A stretch of 64,000 nucleotides of DNA from Catenulispora sp. MAP5-51 (GTDB lineage: Bacteria; Actinomycetota; Actinomycetes; Streptomycetales; Catenulisporaceae). Numbering within the stretch: position 1 is the first letter of the stretch; each line of letters opens with the position of its first letter. The translations under genes were made by a program, and so were the position numbers. Location of the stretch: assembly GCF_041261205.1 (NCBI RefSeq), contig NZ_JBGCCH010000003.1:372001-436000 (forward strand). Direction: 5' to 3'. This document shows, piece by piece, positions 36,553 through 45,759 of this stretch. Under the pieces are notes generated by a model. That model was not told the origin of the DNA and ran no database searches. It saw only the letters and a program-made list of their open reading frames with translations.

Positions 36553-38079
36553 GTGACGGTCTCCTCCCTCGTCCAGAACGTCTCCTACGCGCAGATCGCC
36601 GCGCCGCTGATCGTCGCCGCCGGTGCGGTGGCGGTTCTGGTGGCGGAAGTCTTCCTCCCGCCGCGGCGCAAGCCGCTGGTGTCGTGGCTGTCGTTGCTGG
36701 TGCTGGCCGGGGCCGCGGCGCCGGACATCGCTTTGTGGCCGGGGCGGACGGTCGGGACGTTCTGCATGCCGCAGAGCGCCGCCAGCCTCTACTCGCTCGG
36801 GATGGGCGAGCCGCGCACGCTGCCGAGTACGTGTTCTTATGTCGCGGACCGGTTCACGCTCATCTTCCAGTTCATCGCGCTGGCCGGGGCCTTCATCGTG
36901 GTCCTGATGTCCGCCGCGTCGATGAAGCGGGACCGGATCCCGACCGGGGAGTACCACTTCCTGCTGCTGTCCTCGGTGGCGGGCGTCCTGGTCCTGGCGG
37001 CGTCGCGGGACCTGATCACGCTGACCGTCGCGCTGGAGACGGTTTCGCTGCCGGCGTTCGCACTGGTCGGGTTGAAGCGGTGGAGCGGAAGATCCTCCGA
37101 GGCGGCGCTGAAGTTCTTCCTGGTGTCGGTGGCCTCGACGGCGGTGATGCTGTTCGGGATCAGCCTGGTCTACGGGGCCACCGGGAACGTGCACTTCGGG
37201 CCGGTCGCGCTGCACCTGCATGCTTTGAACGCATCGGCCGGCGGGCCGATCCGGCACCTGGCGTACCTCGGCGTCGGGATGACGCTGGTCGGCTTCGGGT
37301 TCAAGGTGTCGGCGGTGCCGTTCCACTTCTGGACGCCGGACACCTACGCCGGCGCGCCGGTCCCGATAGCGGCGTACCTGTCGGTGGTGTCGAAGGCGGC
37401 GGGTTTCGCCGGGCTGATCCTGTTGACCGGCACGGCTTTCAGCCCGCTGCTGAACAAGACGGGCCCGCTGCTCGCGGTGCTGGCCGCGCTGACGATGTCG
37501 CTGGGCAACCTGGTCGCGCTGCGGCAGCGGGACGCGGTGCGGCTGCTGGCGTGGTCCACGATCGGGCAGGCCGGCTACATCCTGGTGCCGCTCGCGGCGC
37601 ACGATTCGGTGTCGTACACGAAGCACATCAACGCCTCGATCGCGTACATCATCATGTACGCCGCGATGAACCTCGGCGCGTTCGCCGTGGTGCACTCGGT
37701 GCACGACACCCGCCTGGAGGCCTACCGCGGCCTGGCGAAGACCCGCCCGCTGGCCTCCGCCGCGCTGGCGTTCTTCCTGCTCTGCCTCGCCGGGCTCCCG
37801 CCGGGCCTGATGGGCCTGTTCGCGAAGGTCGCCGTCTTCGGCGCCGCGGCCGGCTCGCACCTGGTCTGGCTGGCGGTGGTGATGGCGGTGAACGTGGTGA
37901 TCGCCCTGTACTACTACCTGAGCTGGACCGCGATCCTGTTCGCCGCGCCCGGAGAGGCCACCGCCTCGGTCGGCCGCTCGCCGGCCACGCTGCGGTTCGC
38001 GATCGGGCTCACGATGGCGGCGGCGGTGCTGTTCTCGGTGTGGCCGCAGTCGGCTTTCGGGGCTTTCGGGGCCTTCTAG
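36553..38079 (+). CDS. nuoN: NADH-quinone oxidoreductase subunit N
   Basis: A 508-residue antiporter-like subunit from GTG 36553, last gene of the operon. Landmarks: YHFLLLSSVAGVLVLAASRDLITL, LALETVSLPAFALVGLKR (TM5 Glu), SEAALKFFLVSVASTAVMLFG (TM7-region Lys), VGFGFKVSAVPFHFWTPDTYAGAPVPI, VALRQRDAVRLLAWSTIGQAGYIL and YIIMYAAMNLGAFAVVH. It is convergent with htpX, with 20 bases between the stops. Confidence 0.95.
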   Translation: MTVSSLVQNVSYAQIAAPLIVAAGAVAVLVAEVFLPPRRKPLVSWLSLLVLAGAAAPDIALWPGRTVGTFCMPQSAASLYSLGMGEPRTLPSTCSYVADRFTLIFQFIALAGAFIVVLMSAASMKRDRIPTGEYHFLLLSSVAGVLVLAASRDLITLTVALETVSLPAFALVGLKRWSGRSSEAALKFFLVSVASTAVMLFGISLVYGATGNVHFGPVALHLHALNASAGGPIRHLAYLGVGMTLVGFGFKVSAVPFHFWTPDTYAGAPVPIAAYLSVVSKAAGFAGLILLTGTAFSPLLNKTGPLLAVLAALTMSLGNLVALRQRDAVRLLAWSTIGQAGYILVPLAAHDSVSYTKHINASIAYIIMYAAMNLGAFAVVHSVHDTRLEAYRGLAKTRPLASAALAFFLLCLAGLPPGLMGLFAKVAVFGAAAGSHLVWLAVVMAVNVVIALYYYLSWTAILFAAPGEATASVGRSPATLRFAIGLTMAAAVLFSVWPQSAFGAFGAF

Positions 38080-38099
38080 GCGTCGGGCCGGCGGCGGCT

Positions 38100-38981
38100 C
38101 TACCGCAAGCTCTCCCCAGCGAGCTGCTCCAGCCGCCGCACCCGGTCAGGAATCGGCGGGTGCGTCGAGAACAGCTTCGACATCCCGGCGCCGCTGAACG
38201 GGTTCGCGATCATCATCGAGCTGGTGGTCATCAGCTCCGGCTCGGGGGCCAGCGGCCGGGCCTGGGTCCCGCGCTCCAGCTTGACCAGGGCCGAGGCCAG
38301 GGCCAGGGGGTCGTTGGTGAGGCGGGATCCGGAGGCGTCGGCCTGGTACTCGCGGGAGCGGCCGATGGCCAGCTGGATCATCGAGGCGGCCAGCGGGCCC
38401 AGGAACATGATGGCGATCAGGCCGACCAGGCCGGGGCCGTCGTCGTCCTCCGAGCGGCCGATCGGGATCAGCCAGGCCAGGTTCACCAGCCACATGATCA
38501 CGCTGGCCAGGGCGCCGGCGATGGAGGCGATGAGGATGTCGCGGTTGTAGACGTGCGACAACTCGTGGCCCAGGACGCCGCGCAGCTCGCGCTCGTTCAG
38601 CAGGTCCAGGATGCCGGTGGTGCAGCACACGGCCGCGTGCTGGGGGTTGCGGCCGGTGGCGAAGGCGTTCGGGGCGTCGGTGTGGGAGATGTACAAACGG
38701 GGCATCGGCTGGCGGGACTGCGTCGACAGCTCGCGCACGATGCGGTACATCGCCGGCTGCTCCACCTCGCTGACCGGCTGGGCGCGCATGGAGCGCAGCG
38801 CCATCTTGTCGCTGTTCCAGTAGGCGTAGGCGTTGGTGCCGACGGCGATGAGCAGCGCGATGGTGACCCCGGTGCGACCCCAGAAGCTGCCGATCCCGAT
38901 GATGATCGCCGACAGCAGCCCCATCAGCGCCGCGGTTTTCACGGCGTTGTGGCGGCCATGGAGATGCGTGGTGGATGTCAT
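38100..38981 (-). CDS. htpX: HtpX-family membrane zinc metalloprotease
   Basis: M48 protease that degrades misfolded membrane proteins. The 293 residues start at ATG 38981. Two N-terminal helices ([38 protein letters not shown]) precede the catalytic motif [16 protein letters not shown] near residue 140, with the two His ligands and Glu. The third ligand lies in [13 protein letters not shown] (E). The C-terminal [16 protein letters not shown] is also conserved. Placement beside nuoN is an order I know from Streptomyces. Confidence 0.95.
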   Translation of the reverse strand: MTSTTHLHGRHNAVKTAALMGLLSAIIIGIGSFWGRTGVTIALLIAVGTNAYAYWNSDKMALRSMRAQPVSEVEQPAMYRIVRELSTQSRQPMPRLYISHTDAPNAFATGRNPQHAAVCCTTGILDLLNERELRGVLGHELSHVYNRDILIASIAGALASVIMWLVNLAWLIPIGRSEDDDGPGLVGLIAIMFLGPLAASMIQLAIGRSREYQADASGSRLTNDPLALASALVKLERGTQARPLAPEPELMTTSSMMIANPFSGAGMSKLFSTHPPIPDRVRRLEQLAGESLR

Positions 38982-39116
38982 CGACGTCCTTGCCCGTTTG
39001 CGTGCGTTCCTTGCCCTTCCCCCTTCGGTCCAACGTAGGTGAAGATCTCCGGGGTTCCCGGGGGTGTGAGCCGGGCGGGTGAGGCGCGCGGGTGGGGCGC
39101 GTGGGGTCCGGGTGGT

Positions 39117-39914
39117 CTAAACCGCCAGATCCCTGGAGGTGAAGCGGGCCCAGGCCAGGCTGAGCGCGACCAGTGCGTAGCCTGCCTGGAGCCACAGGCT
39201 GTGGGAGATGGTCCCCCAGTACACGGGGGTCCGTAAGAGGTCGGCGAAGGCCAGCCAGTCGAAGGAGAACAGCCAGGGCTGCACCGGGCCCAGCTGCGGG
39301 ATCGAGCCGGCGATCTCGGCGGCGACGATCAGCCCGATGGTGCCGGCCAGCGCGGTGGCCGGGGAGTCGGTGAGCGTGGAGATGGTCAGCCCGAGGACCG
39401 CGACCCCAGCCATGCAGCAGGTCACGACCCCGGCGATGAGCAGCGCCCGCCCGAAGGCCGCGCTCAGCGGGATGGTGGTGCCGCTGAGCAGGGTGACGTC
39501 CCGCATCGGGAACAGCGCGCTGCCGATGGCCAGCGCCGACAGCGCCACCGTGCATGTCGCCGCCACCGCGTAGACGACGGCCGCCAGCAGCTTGGCGGCC
39601 AGCAGCCGGGTCCGGCCCACCGGCCAGGCCAGCACGGTCCGCAGCGTCCCGTCGGCGGCGTCCCCGGCGACCTGGTCGGCGGCGACCACGCCGACCGCCA
39701 CCGGCAGGAACAGCGGCACGGTCAGCGCCAGCGAGGCGAACACGAGGAACAGGCCGTTGCCGGCCACCTGGTTCAGCATGCCCGTGCCGGACCCGGTGCC
39801 GATCCCGGACACCTTGACCGACACCCCGACCAGGACCGGCACCAGCGCGAGTACCAGGAGGATCAGGAGATTGCGACGGCGCCGGAAGGTCAGGGCCAGC
39901 TCGATGCTAGGAAT
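39117..39914 (-). CDS. ABC-2-type permease without an adjacent ATPase gene
   Basis: A membrane protein of about 265 residues with six helices. The reading frame extends upstream of the first standard start (GTG 39842) through a well-formed N-terminus, PSIELALTFRRRRNLLILLV, typical of ABC-2 permeases. No ATG, GTG or TTG serves it; the frame reaches ATT at 39914, which has GGGGAG close upstream. If ATT is the start, it overlaps the LolA-like gene's end by eight bases. Core features are VAADQVAGDAADGTLRTVLA (after TM2) and VGRTRLLAAKLLAAVVYAV. The usual partner ATP-binding gene is absent. Function would need an ATPase elsewhere. Confidence 0.78.
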   Translation of the reverse strand: MPSIELALTFRRRRNLLILLVLALVPVLVGVSVKVSGIGTGSGTGMLNQVAGNGLFLVFASLALTVPLFLPVAVGVVAADQVAGDAADGTLRTVLAWPVGRTRLLAAKLLAAVVYAVAATCTVALSALAIGSALFPMRDVTLLSGTTIPLSAAFGRALLIAGVVTCCMAGVAVLGLTISTLTDSPATALAGTIGLIVAAEIAGSIPQLGPVQPWLFSFDWLAFADLLRTPVYWGTISHSLWLQAGYALVALSLAWARFTSRDLAV

Positions 39915-41094
39915 GGCTCCCCACCTCCGTGCCCGTCGTCGTGTTGGCCGAAGTGGCCGGCGTCGCGGTCTTTCCAGAAGCCGCCACCGTGGCCTCCAGC
40001 GACTGCGGCGTCGCGAAAGCCACGAACAACCGCTGATCCGGCGTGAACACCAGGCTTACCAGCCGGCTGCTCCACACCAGCCCGACCGGCGTCTTGTCCC
40101 CGGCGGCCATCATCATCCGCAGGTAGCTCTGCATCGGCGTCCCTGGCGTGCCGGCCAGCGCGGCCAGCACCCCGGCCGCCCCTTCCGGCGTCGGCGCCGA
40201 AGCCGCGTGCGACGTTCCGAGCCCCGAGATCAGCTTCTCCGGAGAGACCCCGCCGATCGCCACCGCGGAGGTCCAGTCCTTCCCGGCGCCGTGCACCGGG
40301 TTCGCCGGCAGGTCCGGCGCGGCCTCCTCGACCACCTTCGCGCCCGCCGGCGGCGTGAACCGCAGTTCGGCCGGGTCGGCCGAGAAGGCCACCGACTCGA
40401 ACTCGGCCTGGATCGCAGGACTCGACGATCCCGTCGGATACACCGCGACGCTCAGCGGCACCCCGGTCGCCGCGTCCACCGCGACCCGCACCGACCCGAT
40501 CGTGGTCCCGTCCGCATGCGGCGTGATCCGCAGGACGTAGCAGTCCCGGCCCGCGACGCGCGTCGTCTCCCGCGTCGAGTAGGAGGTGTCGAACAGCAGC
40601 GTCTGCACCGCCGAGGGCCCGGTGAACGTCTTCGCCAGATCCGAGGGCGTGGCGAACGCCAGCAACGCCGAGGTCACCGCGTTCACCGACCCGTGGCGCG
40701 CCGTCTGGTGCGAGGAGTCCCACACCCACAGGTCGCTGCCGTCGCGGAACAGGTCGTACTCCGACAGCGTGTCCTGCACGGCGACCCGCTCGCGCGCTTC
40801 CGGACCCGAGGCATCGGTGGCCACCCGGACCAGGTGGTCCCCGGACAGCAGCCGTATCGGATCAGCGCCGCCGTCGCTGCCCAGTTTCGGCAGGCGCGGC
40901 AGCCCTATGTCGACCTTCAACCGCACCGTCCCGGACACCGCCTGAGTCTGCGGCTTCCCGATCTTTTTGAGAAGCGACACCGGGGATATCCCCGGCAAAC
41001 GCGGAGGACCCGCCGCCGCCAGGCCGTGCCAGACCGGGGCGGCGGCCACCAGGGCGGCCACCGCCACGAGCGGGGTCAGCATGCGCCGGCGCAT
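39907..41094 (-). CDS. LolA-like/DUF2092-type exported protein
   Basis: A 395-residue secreted protein from ATG 41094 with signal peptide MRRRMLTPLVAVAALVAAAP. The mature part has the twisted beta-sheet pattern of LolA-like carriers: VSGTVRLKVDIGLP, LWVWDSSHQTARHG, AGRDCYVLRITPH, VRVAVDAATGVPLSVAVYP and FESVAFSADPAELRFTPPAGA. In actinobacteria such proteins usually sit in front of an ABC ATPase and permease, probably moving lipids or sensing the envelope. Here only the permease follows. The C-terminal 60 residues (QSYLRMMMAAGDKTP...) are less typical. Confidence 0.78.
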   Translation of the reverse strand: MRRRMLTPLVAVAALVAAAPVWHGLAAAGPPRLPGISPVSLLKKIGKPQTQAVSGTVRLKVDIGLPRLPKLGSDGGADPIRLLSGDHLVRVATDASGPEARERVAVQDTLSEYDLFRDGSDLWVWDSSHQTARHGSVNAVTSALLAFATPSDLAKTFTGPSAVQTLLFDTSYSTRETTRVAGRDCYVLRITPHADGTTIGSVRVAVDAATGVPLSVAVYPTGSSSPAIQAEFESVAFSADPAELRFTPPAGAKVVEEAAPDLPANPVHGAGKDWTSAVAIGGVSPEKLISGLGTSHAASAPTPEGAAGVLAALAGTPGTPMQSYLRMMMAAGDKTPVGLVWSSRLVSLVFTPDQRLFVAFATPQSLEATVAASGKTATPATSANTTTGTEVGSHS

Positions 41095-41148
41095 CGGCTG
41101 TGTCCCCGGGCTAGGTCCGGGACGCCGGGCGGTCCGGCGCGGTCGGCG

Positions 41149-41640
41149 TCACCGGTAGTTGGTGAACTGGATCGCGAAGTCGTAGTCCTGCTCCTTGAGC
41201 AGCGACTGTGTGACCTGCAGGTCGTCGCGCGACTTCGAGGACACGCGCAGCTCCTCGCCGATGATCTGCGCCTTGACGCTCTTGGGCGCCTCGTCGCGGA
41301 TCAGCTTGGAGATCTTCTTCGCGTTCTCCGAGGAGATGCCCTCCTGGATGGAGGCGCTGATCCGGTACTCCTTGCCCGACACCCGCGGCTCGCCGGCGTC
41401 CAGCACCTTCAGCGAGATCTTGCGCTTGATCAGCTTGTCCTTGAACACGTCCAGCACCGCGGCGACCCGCTCCTCGGAGTTCGCCCTCATCTCGATGCCC
41501 TCGCCGGACCACCGGATCTCGGCGTCCACCCCGCGGAAGTCGAAGCGCTGGGCGATCTCCTTGGACGCCTGGTTCAGCGCGTTGTCGACCTCCTGCCTCT
41601 CGACCTTGCTCACCACGTCGAACGACGACTCCGAAGCCAC
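41149..41640 (-). CDS. yajQ: YajQ-family nucleotide/c-di-GMP-binding protein
   Basis: A 163-residue cytoplasmic protein from ATG 41640, exactly family length. Blocks: [20 protein letters not shown] at the N-terminus, [52 protein letters not shown], and the ending [18 protein letters not shown] then [12 protein letters not shown]. Some family members bind c-di-GMP and alter transcription; actinobacterial function is not settled. It stands alone, between a LolA-like gene and an inverted-repeat element. Confidence 0.95.
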   Translation of the reverse strand: MASESSFDVVSKVERQEVDNALNQASKEIAQRFDFRGVDAEIRWSGEGIEMRANSEERVAAVLDVFKDKLIKRKISLKVLDAGEPRVSGKEYRISASIQEGISSENAKKISKLIRDEAPKSVKAQIIGEELRVSSKSRDDLQVTQSLLKEQDYDFAIQFTNYR

Positions 41641-41699
41641 AGTCCGGTCCTCTTCTCTTCAGCTCTTCCGGCGGTCCACGTGCGCCGCGCTGAACGATC

Positions 41700-41918
41700 C
41701 TAGACGGTTGATTCCTGGGGGTTCCGGCAAGCAGCACCGCACCTGGCAAACAGTCTTGCGAAACGGCTCAGCAGCAAGCATGGGCGACCCGGACGACCTC
41801 CCTCAGCCTGGTTGGCTGTGGGTGGTCCGCCGGGGCGGCCAGGCGCCGCTGATCAGACAATGCGCCGAAGGCGCCAACGGATACAGCGCGCCGGTACCCC
41901 CAGGAATCAACCGTCTAG
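41700..41918. mobile_element. Possible MITE: 219-bp segment with 26-bp terminal inverted repeats
   Basis: Bases 41700-41725 are the reverse complement of 41893-41918 with one mismatch (shared core CCCCCAGGAATCAACCGTC on the right arm). Both outermost tetranucleotides are CTAG, a palindrome that could be a target-site duplication of the YTAR kind made by IS5-group elements. The interior has no transposase. One short frame from ATG 41779 reads QPGWLWVVRRGGQAPLIRQC and stays open past the right arm; it has no good ribosome site. The element sits between yajQ and the first S53 peptidase gene. Parent element unknown. Confidence 0.62.
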
Positions 41919-41926
41919 ACGCGTCC

Positions 41927-43516
41927 TCACTTCCACGACCGCAAGTAGGACCTAGAAGGCGAACCCAGGCCGGTCACATCGTCGTAGCCGGCACCGGTGG
42001 AGAGCAGGCCGTCGTCCCCCAACTGGTACAGCCGGGCCTGGTGCGCCCCCTTGCCGTCCACGCCCAGGTCGACGATGGTGGCCGGCGGCGTGCCGGGGCG
42101 CGGGGAGTCCGCTCCGAGGGTGCGCGGGCCGACGTCGTGGAACACCCCCGAGGAGGCCAGGCCGTACAGCGCCGGGTTCAGGAAGCCGAATGGATGACCC
42201 GCGGCCTGCTCGGCGTCGGCCATCACGCCCGCGAACAGCGGGGTGGCCAGCGAGGTGCCGCCGATCGTGGACTCTGCGTACCCGACCGAGCCGTTCGGTA
42301 GTTTCTGCGTGACCCCGGTCATGAACCCGGTCATCGGGTCGGCGTCCATCGCCACGTCCGGGACCACGCGCATCGGCTGCGCCGCCGGCTTGCCGTCCAG
42401 CAGGGTCGTGGCCAGCGCCGGCGGGACGACCGCGGCCTGATAGTCGGGCTGCGGAACGTCTTCGCTCGTCCCGCCGCCGCCCCCGAAGCGCCATTCGCCG
42501 TTCCCCGCCGCCGGCGCCCACGAGGTCCCGTCCGGCGCCAGCGACGAGCGCCGGTCGCCCCAGCCGACCTCCCCGACGTACTGATCCCACGACCCGATCG
42601 CCAGACTGGTCCCGCCGACTGCGGTCACCCACGGGTCCTCGGCCGGGTACTCCGTCTGCGGCCGCGCCGAACCGGTCGCGCACTGCGCCGACGGGTCCTC
42701 GGCACCGCAGTCCCCGGTCGCGAACAGGAAGCTGATGCCCTGCTGCCCGCCGCGCTGGAACAGGGCCGAGTACCCGGCCATCGTCGCGGGATCCTCGTCG
42801 CCGTACGTGCTGTGCGGGATGCCGCCCCAGGAGTTGGAGACGATGGTCGCCAGGTGGTTGTCGACGACCGACTGCAGCGCGGCCATCAGATCGGTGTCGT
42901 CGCAGGACGCGGCGGCGACGTAGACGATGTCCGCCTGCGGGGCCATGGCGTGCACGGCCTCCACGTCCAGCGCCTCCTCGACCGCCCACGAGGACGGCGT
43001 CTCGCATTGGCCGTCCGTCAGGTGGTTGTACGCCGGGGGAGTGACCTCCCGGTACTGGCCCGCGCTCAGGGGGCGCTCGTCGTGGTTCATCGCGTAGTGG
43101 TTCGCGTCGGCGAGCATCGTGGGGGAGGCGTAGGCGTCCACGATCGCGACGGTGACGCCTTTGCCGCGCTCGAGCGACTGCGTGACGCCGTAAGCGAGGC
43201 GGAGCTGTTGGGGGCTGTAGCCGCAGACGGCTAAGGGATTGCTGCCGCCGAACGCATCAGGAACGGTCCTGGCGGTGTGCTCGCCGTAGTAGTCGGAGCA
43301 CTTCTGGGGACCGATGTAGTCGGTGTCGTCGTCGGTCAGCCGGATGTGGTTCGTGTGCATCGCCAGATGGCGGGCTATGTGCTGGGGAGCCGCCGGGACC
43401 GGCGACGTCGGGGCCTGCGATGTCTCCGAGACAGCGCCCTGCGACACGGCTATCAGCGCGCCGGCGGCCAGCGAGGCGGCCCAAGCGGAGCGACGGAATA
43501 AGCGACCGAACATCAA
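41927..43516 (-). CDS. Secreted S53-family (sedolisin/kumamolisin) serine-carboxyl peptidase, short prodomain
   Basis: Acid-active endopeptidase. The 529 residues begin with a signal peptide (RSAWAASLAAGALIAVSQGAV). The catalytic Glu and Asp lie in VEEALDVEAVHAM (E180, D184), the oxyanion Asp region is FLFATGDCGAED, and the nucleophile Ser is in TIGGTSLATPLFAG (S422). The calcium-site ending is DDVTGLGSPS. The usual prodomain of about 180 residues is missing; only about 60 residues separate the signal from the start of the catalytic part, so folding may need help from the full-length paralogue next door or another route. Substrate unknown. Confidence 0.9.
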   Translation of the reverse strand: MMFGRLFRRSAWAASLAAGALIAVSQGAVSETSQAPTSPVPAAPQHIARHLAMHTNHIRLTDDDTDYIGPQKCSDYYGEHTARTVPDAFGGSNPLAVCGYSPQQLRLAYGVTQSLERGKGVTVAIVDAYASPTMLADANHYAMNHDERPLSAGQYREVTPPAYNHLTDGQCETPSSWAVEEALDVEAVHAMAPQADIVYVAAASCDDTDLMAALQSVVDNHLATIVSNSWGGIPHSTYGDEDPATMAGYSALFQRGGQQGISFLFATGDCGAEDPSAQCATGSARPQTEYPAEDPWVTAVGGTSLAIGSWDQYVGEVGWGDRRSSLAPDGTSWAPAAGNGEWRFGGGGGTSEDVPQPDYQAAVVPPALATTLLDGKPAAQPMRVVPDVAMDADPMTGFMTGVTQKLPNGSVGYAESTIGGTSLATPLFAGVMADAEQAAGHPFGFLNPALYGLASSGVFHDVGPRTLGADSPRPGTPPATIVDLGVDGKGAHQARLYQLGDDGLLSTGAGYDDVTGLGSPSRSYLRSWK

Positions 43517-43609
43517 CCCTCCCGAATCGGTACGTATGTCCGCTTCGTACCGTCGGGAGGGTGGAGGGATGCGCGGCCGCCCCGAATGGGTGACCGCGCG
43601 TCCTGACTT

Positions 43610-45688
43610 CTAGTGTTTGAACGAGTTCAGATACTCCTCACGGGGGGATCCGAGCCCGGTCGCGAGGTCGTAGCCGGACGCGGCGGCCAGGCCCTGATCG
43701 TGGCCGAGCTCGAACAGCCGGACCTGGCGCCGGCCCTGGGCGTCGGGGCCCAGGTCCAGGACCGTGGAGATGTCCGCGGGCGCCCCGGCCGGGTGCGCCA
43801 CGACGTCGGTGAAGGTGGCGGACGTCGCGCGCTTGTACAGGTCCGGGTTCGCGAAGCCGATCGGCTTGCCGCCGCCGGCCACCCGGGCCTGCTGCCCGTC
43901 CGCCTGCGTCGCGGCGAACATCGGCGCCGCGGCCGAGGTGCCGCCGACCGCGGCCTCGCTGTACTGGCCGGTTCCCGGGTCGGTGACGCCGACCTGCACC
44001 GCGGTCAGCAGGTCGCCGTCCATCGCGGCGTCAGGCAGCGTGCGCATCGGCCCGGCGGCCTTCTTCCCGGTCCCGAGCGTGCGGGCGAGCGCGTTGGGGA
44101 CCACGCCCTGTTGGTAGGCGGGCTGCTGGAAGTCCTCGCTGGTCCCGCCGCCCCCGCCGAAGTAGAAGTCGCCGGGGAACGGGACCCAGCTCTTGCCGTC
44201 GGCGGACAGCGTCGAGCGCCGGTCGCCCATCGAGGCCTGCCACAGCGGGTTCGCGTTCGGCCCGAGGGCCAGCGTGGTCCCGCCGACCCCGGTCACCCAG
44301 GGCGAGGACACCGGCCACTCGGTCTGCGCCCGCGCCGACTGCGGGTCGCAGCCCGGTCCGGTCCGATTCGAGTCGTCGCCGCAGTCCCCGGTCGCGAAGT
44401 AGAGCCCGATGCCCTCGCTCGCGGCGTACTGGAAGACCTGGGTGGCCTGGGAGATCAGCGCCGGGTCGATGTTGCCGGACAGGCGGTGCATGGTCTCGCC
44501 GAAGGAGGAGGAGACGATGTCCGCGGCGTGGGTGTCGACGATGTTCGCCAACGTGGCGTTGATGTCCTGGTCCGCACAGGAGTTCGCGCCGAAGTAGTGC
44601 ACTGTCGCGCCGGGCGCCATCCCGTGGACGGTCTCGACGTCCAGCGCCTCCTCGCCGGCCCAGTCGCCGGGGCTCTGGCAGACGCCGTCGGAGGTGTGCG
44701 TCCACTGGCTCGGGGTGACGGTCTCCTGGTACTGGTTGCCCGCGAACGCCCGGTCGCCGTGCGCCTGCGCGAAGCGGTTCGCGTCGGTGAGCATCGTCGA
44801 GGAGCCGTAGGCGTCGACGACCGCCACGGTGACGCCGGAGCCGTTCAGGCCGGAGGCGTCGACGCCGTAGGCGGTGCGCAGCTGGCCGGGGACGTAGCCG
44901 CAGACGTCGATCGGCTCCGGGGAGCTGTAGCCGCGCGGCAGGCCCGGGTCGGCGTTGACGGCGCCCCAGCTGGGGGCGCAGGGCGGCAGGGCAGCCCGGG
45001 AGCGGGGGGTCGTCGTTGCTCCGCGGGAGTGAACGACGTCGGGGTGTTCGGGCAGGTCGGCGGGCCGGGGTACGCCGGTGGAGTGAATCGGGGCGGAGGT
45101 GTCCCGTGCGGAGGTGCCCATTGCCGTCTGTGCGTGTCCGAGCGTGCTCACGCCGACCGGGTGGGCGCTCATACCCCGCCGAGCCGTGATCGCCGCCGTC
45201 GCCCCCTCCCGCATCCCCTGCACCTGCGTCTGGCCGAGCCGGGCCACGTTCGCCACGGCGTGCGCCACGTCGGACGGCGCCGTCAGGGCCCGCATCCCCG
45301 TGCCGAACGCGTTGCGCGCGGCCACGGCGCTGCCGGTCGCGTCGATCCAGTGCGCGTCCTGGTTCGTCACGCGCATCCCGGAAGCGCGCAGCCACGTGCG
45401 CACCGACCGCAGCTGCGCGTCCGTCGCGCCGAACCGCGCCCGGGCCTGGGCCGGTGTCAGGAAGTGGCCGTACTGCGGGTCGCCGGGCGTCGACACGGCC
45501 CGCGCGAAGGCCGCCAGGCCCGCCGGATCCCGCCCCGCGAGCCCGATCCGCACACTCACCGGCCCGCCGCGCTCCTGCGGCCCCGCAGTGCCGCCGGCAG
45601 TGGCGCCCGCAGTGCCGCCCGTCGCGGCGTCGGCCGTCCCGGCGGCCAGCAATGCGACCGCCATCGCACTTCCCAGGTATCGAAACAT
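43610..45688 (-). CDS. Secreted S53-family peptidase with pro-kumamolisin prodomain
   Basis: A 692-residue paralogue of the neighbouring peptidase. Signal peptide (LGSAMAVALLAAGTADA), then an activation prodomain (about 45-190): VSVRIGLAGRDPAGLAAF, STPGDPQYGHFLTPAQARARFG and WLRASGMRV. Catalytic residues: EEALDVETVHGM (E346, D350), FATGDCGDDS and VGGTSAAAPMFAA (S585). The C-terminus GYDLATGLGSPREEYL holds the calcium-site motif. The first 200 residues distinguish it from the downstream copy. Both are read toward yajQ, separated by 93 bases, and probably arose by duplication. Confidence 0.93.
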   Translation of the reverse strand: MFRYLGSAMAVALLAAGTADAATGGTAGATAGGTAGPQERGGPVSVRIGLAGRDPAGLAAFARAVSTPGDPQYGHFLTPAQARARFGATDAQLRSVRTWLRASGMRVTNQDAHWIDATGSAVAARNAFGTGMRALTAPSDVAHAVANVARLGQTQVQGMREGATAAITARRGMSAHPVGVSTLGHAQTAMGTSARDTSAPIHSTGVPRPADLPEHPDVVHSRGATTTPRSRAALPPCAPSWGAVNADPGLPRGYSSPEPIDVCGYVPGQLRTAYGVDASGLNGSGVTVAVVDAYGSSTMLTDANRFAQAHGDRAFAGNQYQETVTPSQWTHTSDGVCQSPGDWAGEEALDVETVHGMAPGATVHYFGANSCADQDINATLANIVDTHAADIVSSSFGETMHRLSGNIDPALISQATQVFQYAASEGIGLYFATGDCGDDSNRTGPGCDPQSARAQTEWPVSSPWVTGVGGTTLALGPNANPLWQASMGDRRSTLSADGKSWVPFPGDFYFGGGGGTSEDFQQPAYQQGVVPNALARTLGTGKKAAGPMRTLPDAAMDGDLLTAVQVGVTDPGTGQYSEAAVGGTSAAAPMFAATQADGQQARVAGGGKPIGFANPDLYKRATSATFTDVVAHPAGAPADISTVLDLGPDAQGRRQVRLFELGHDQGLAAASGYDLATGLGSPREEYLNSFKH

Positions 45689-45759
45689 GAACCGGTGTTA
45701 TCCAGACCAAACCATTTCATGTCGGGTGATTGAAGAGTGTGGCAATGCCCTTATCTGCT

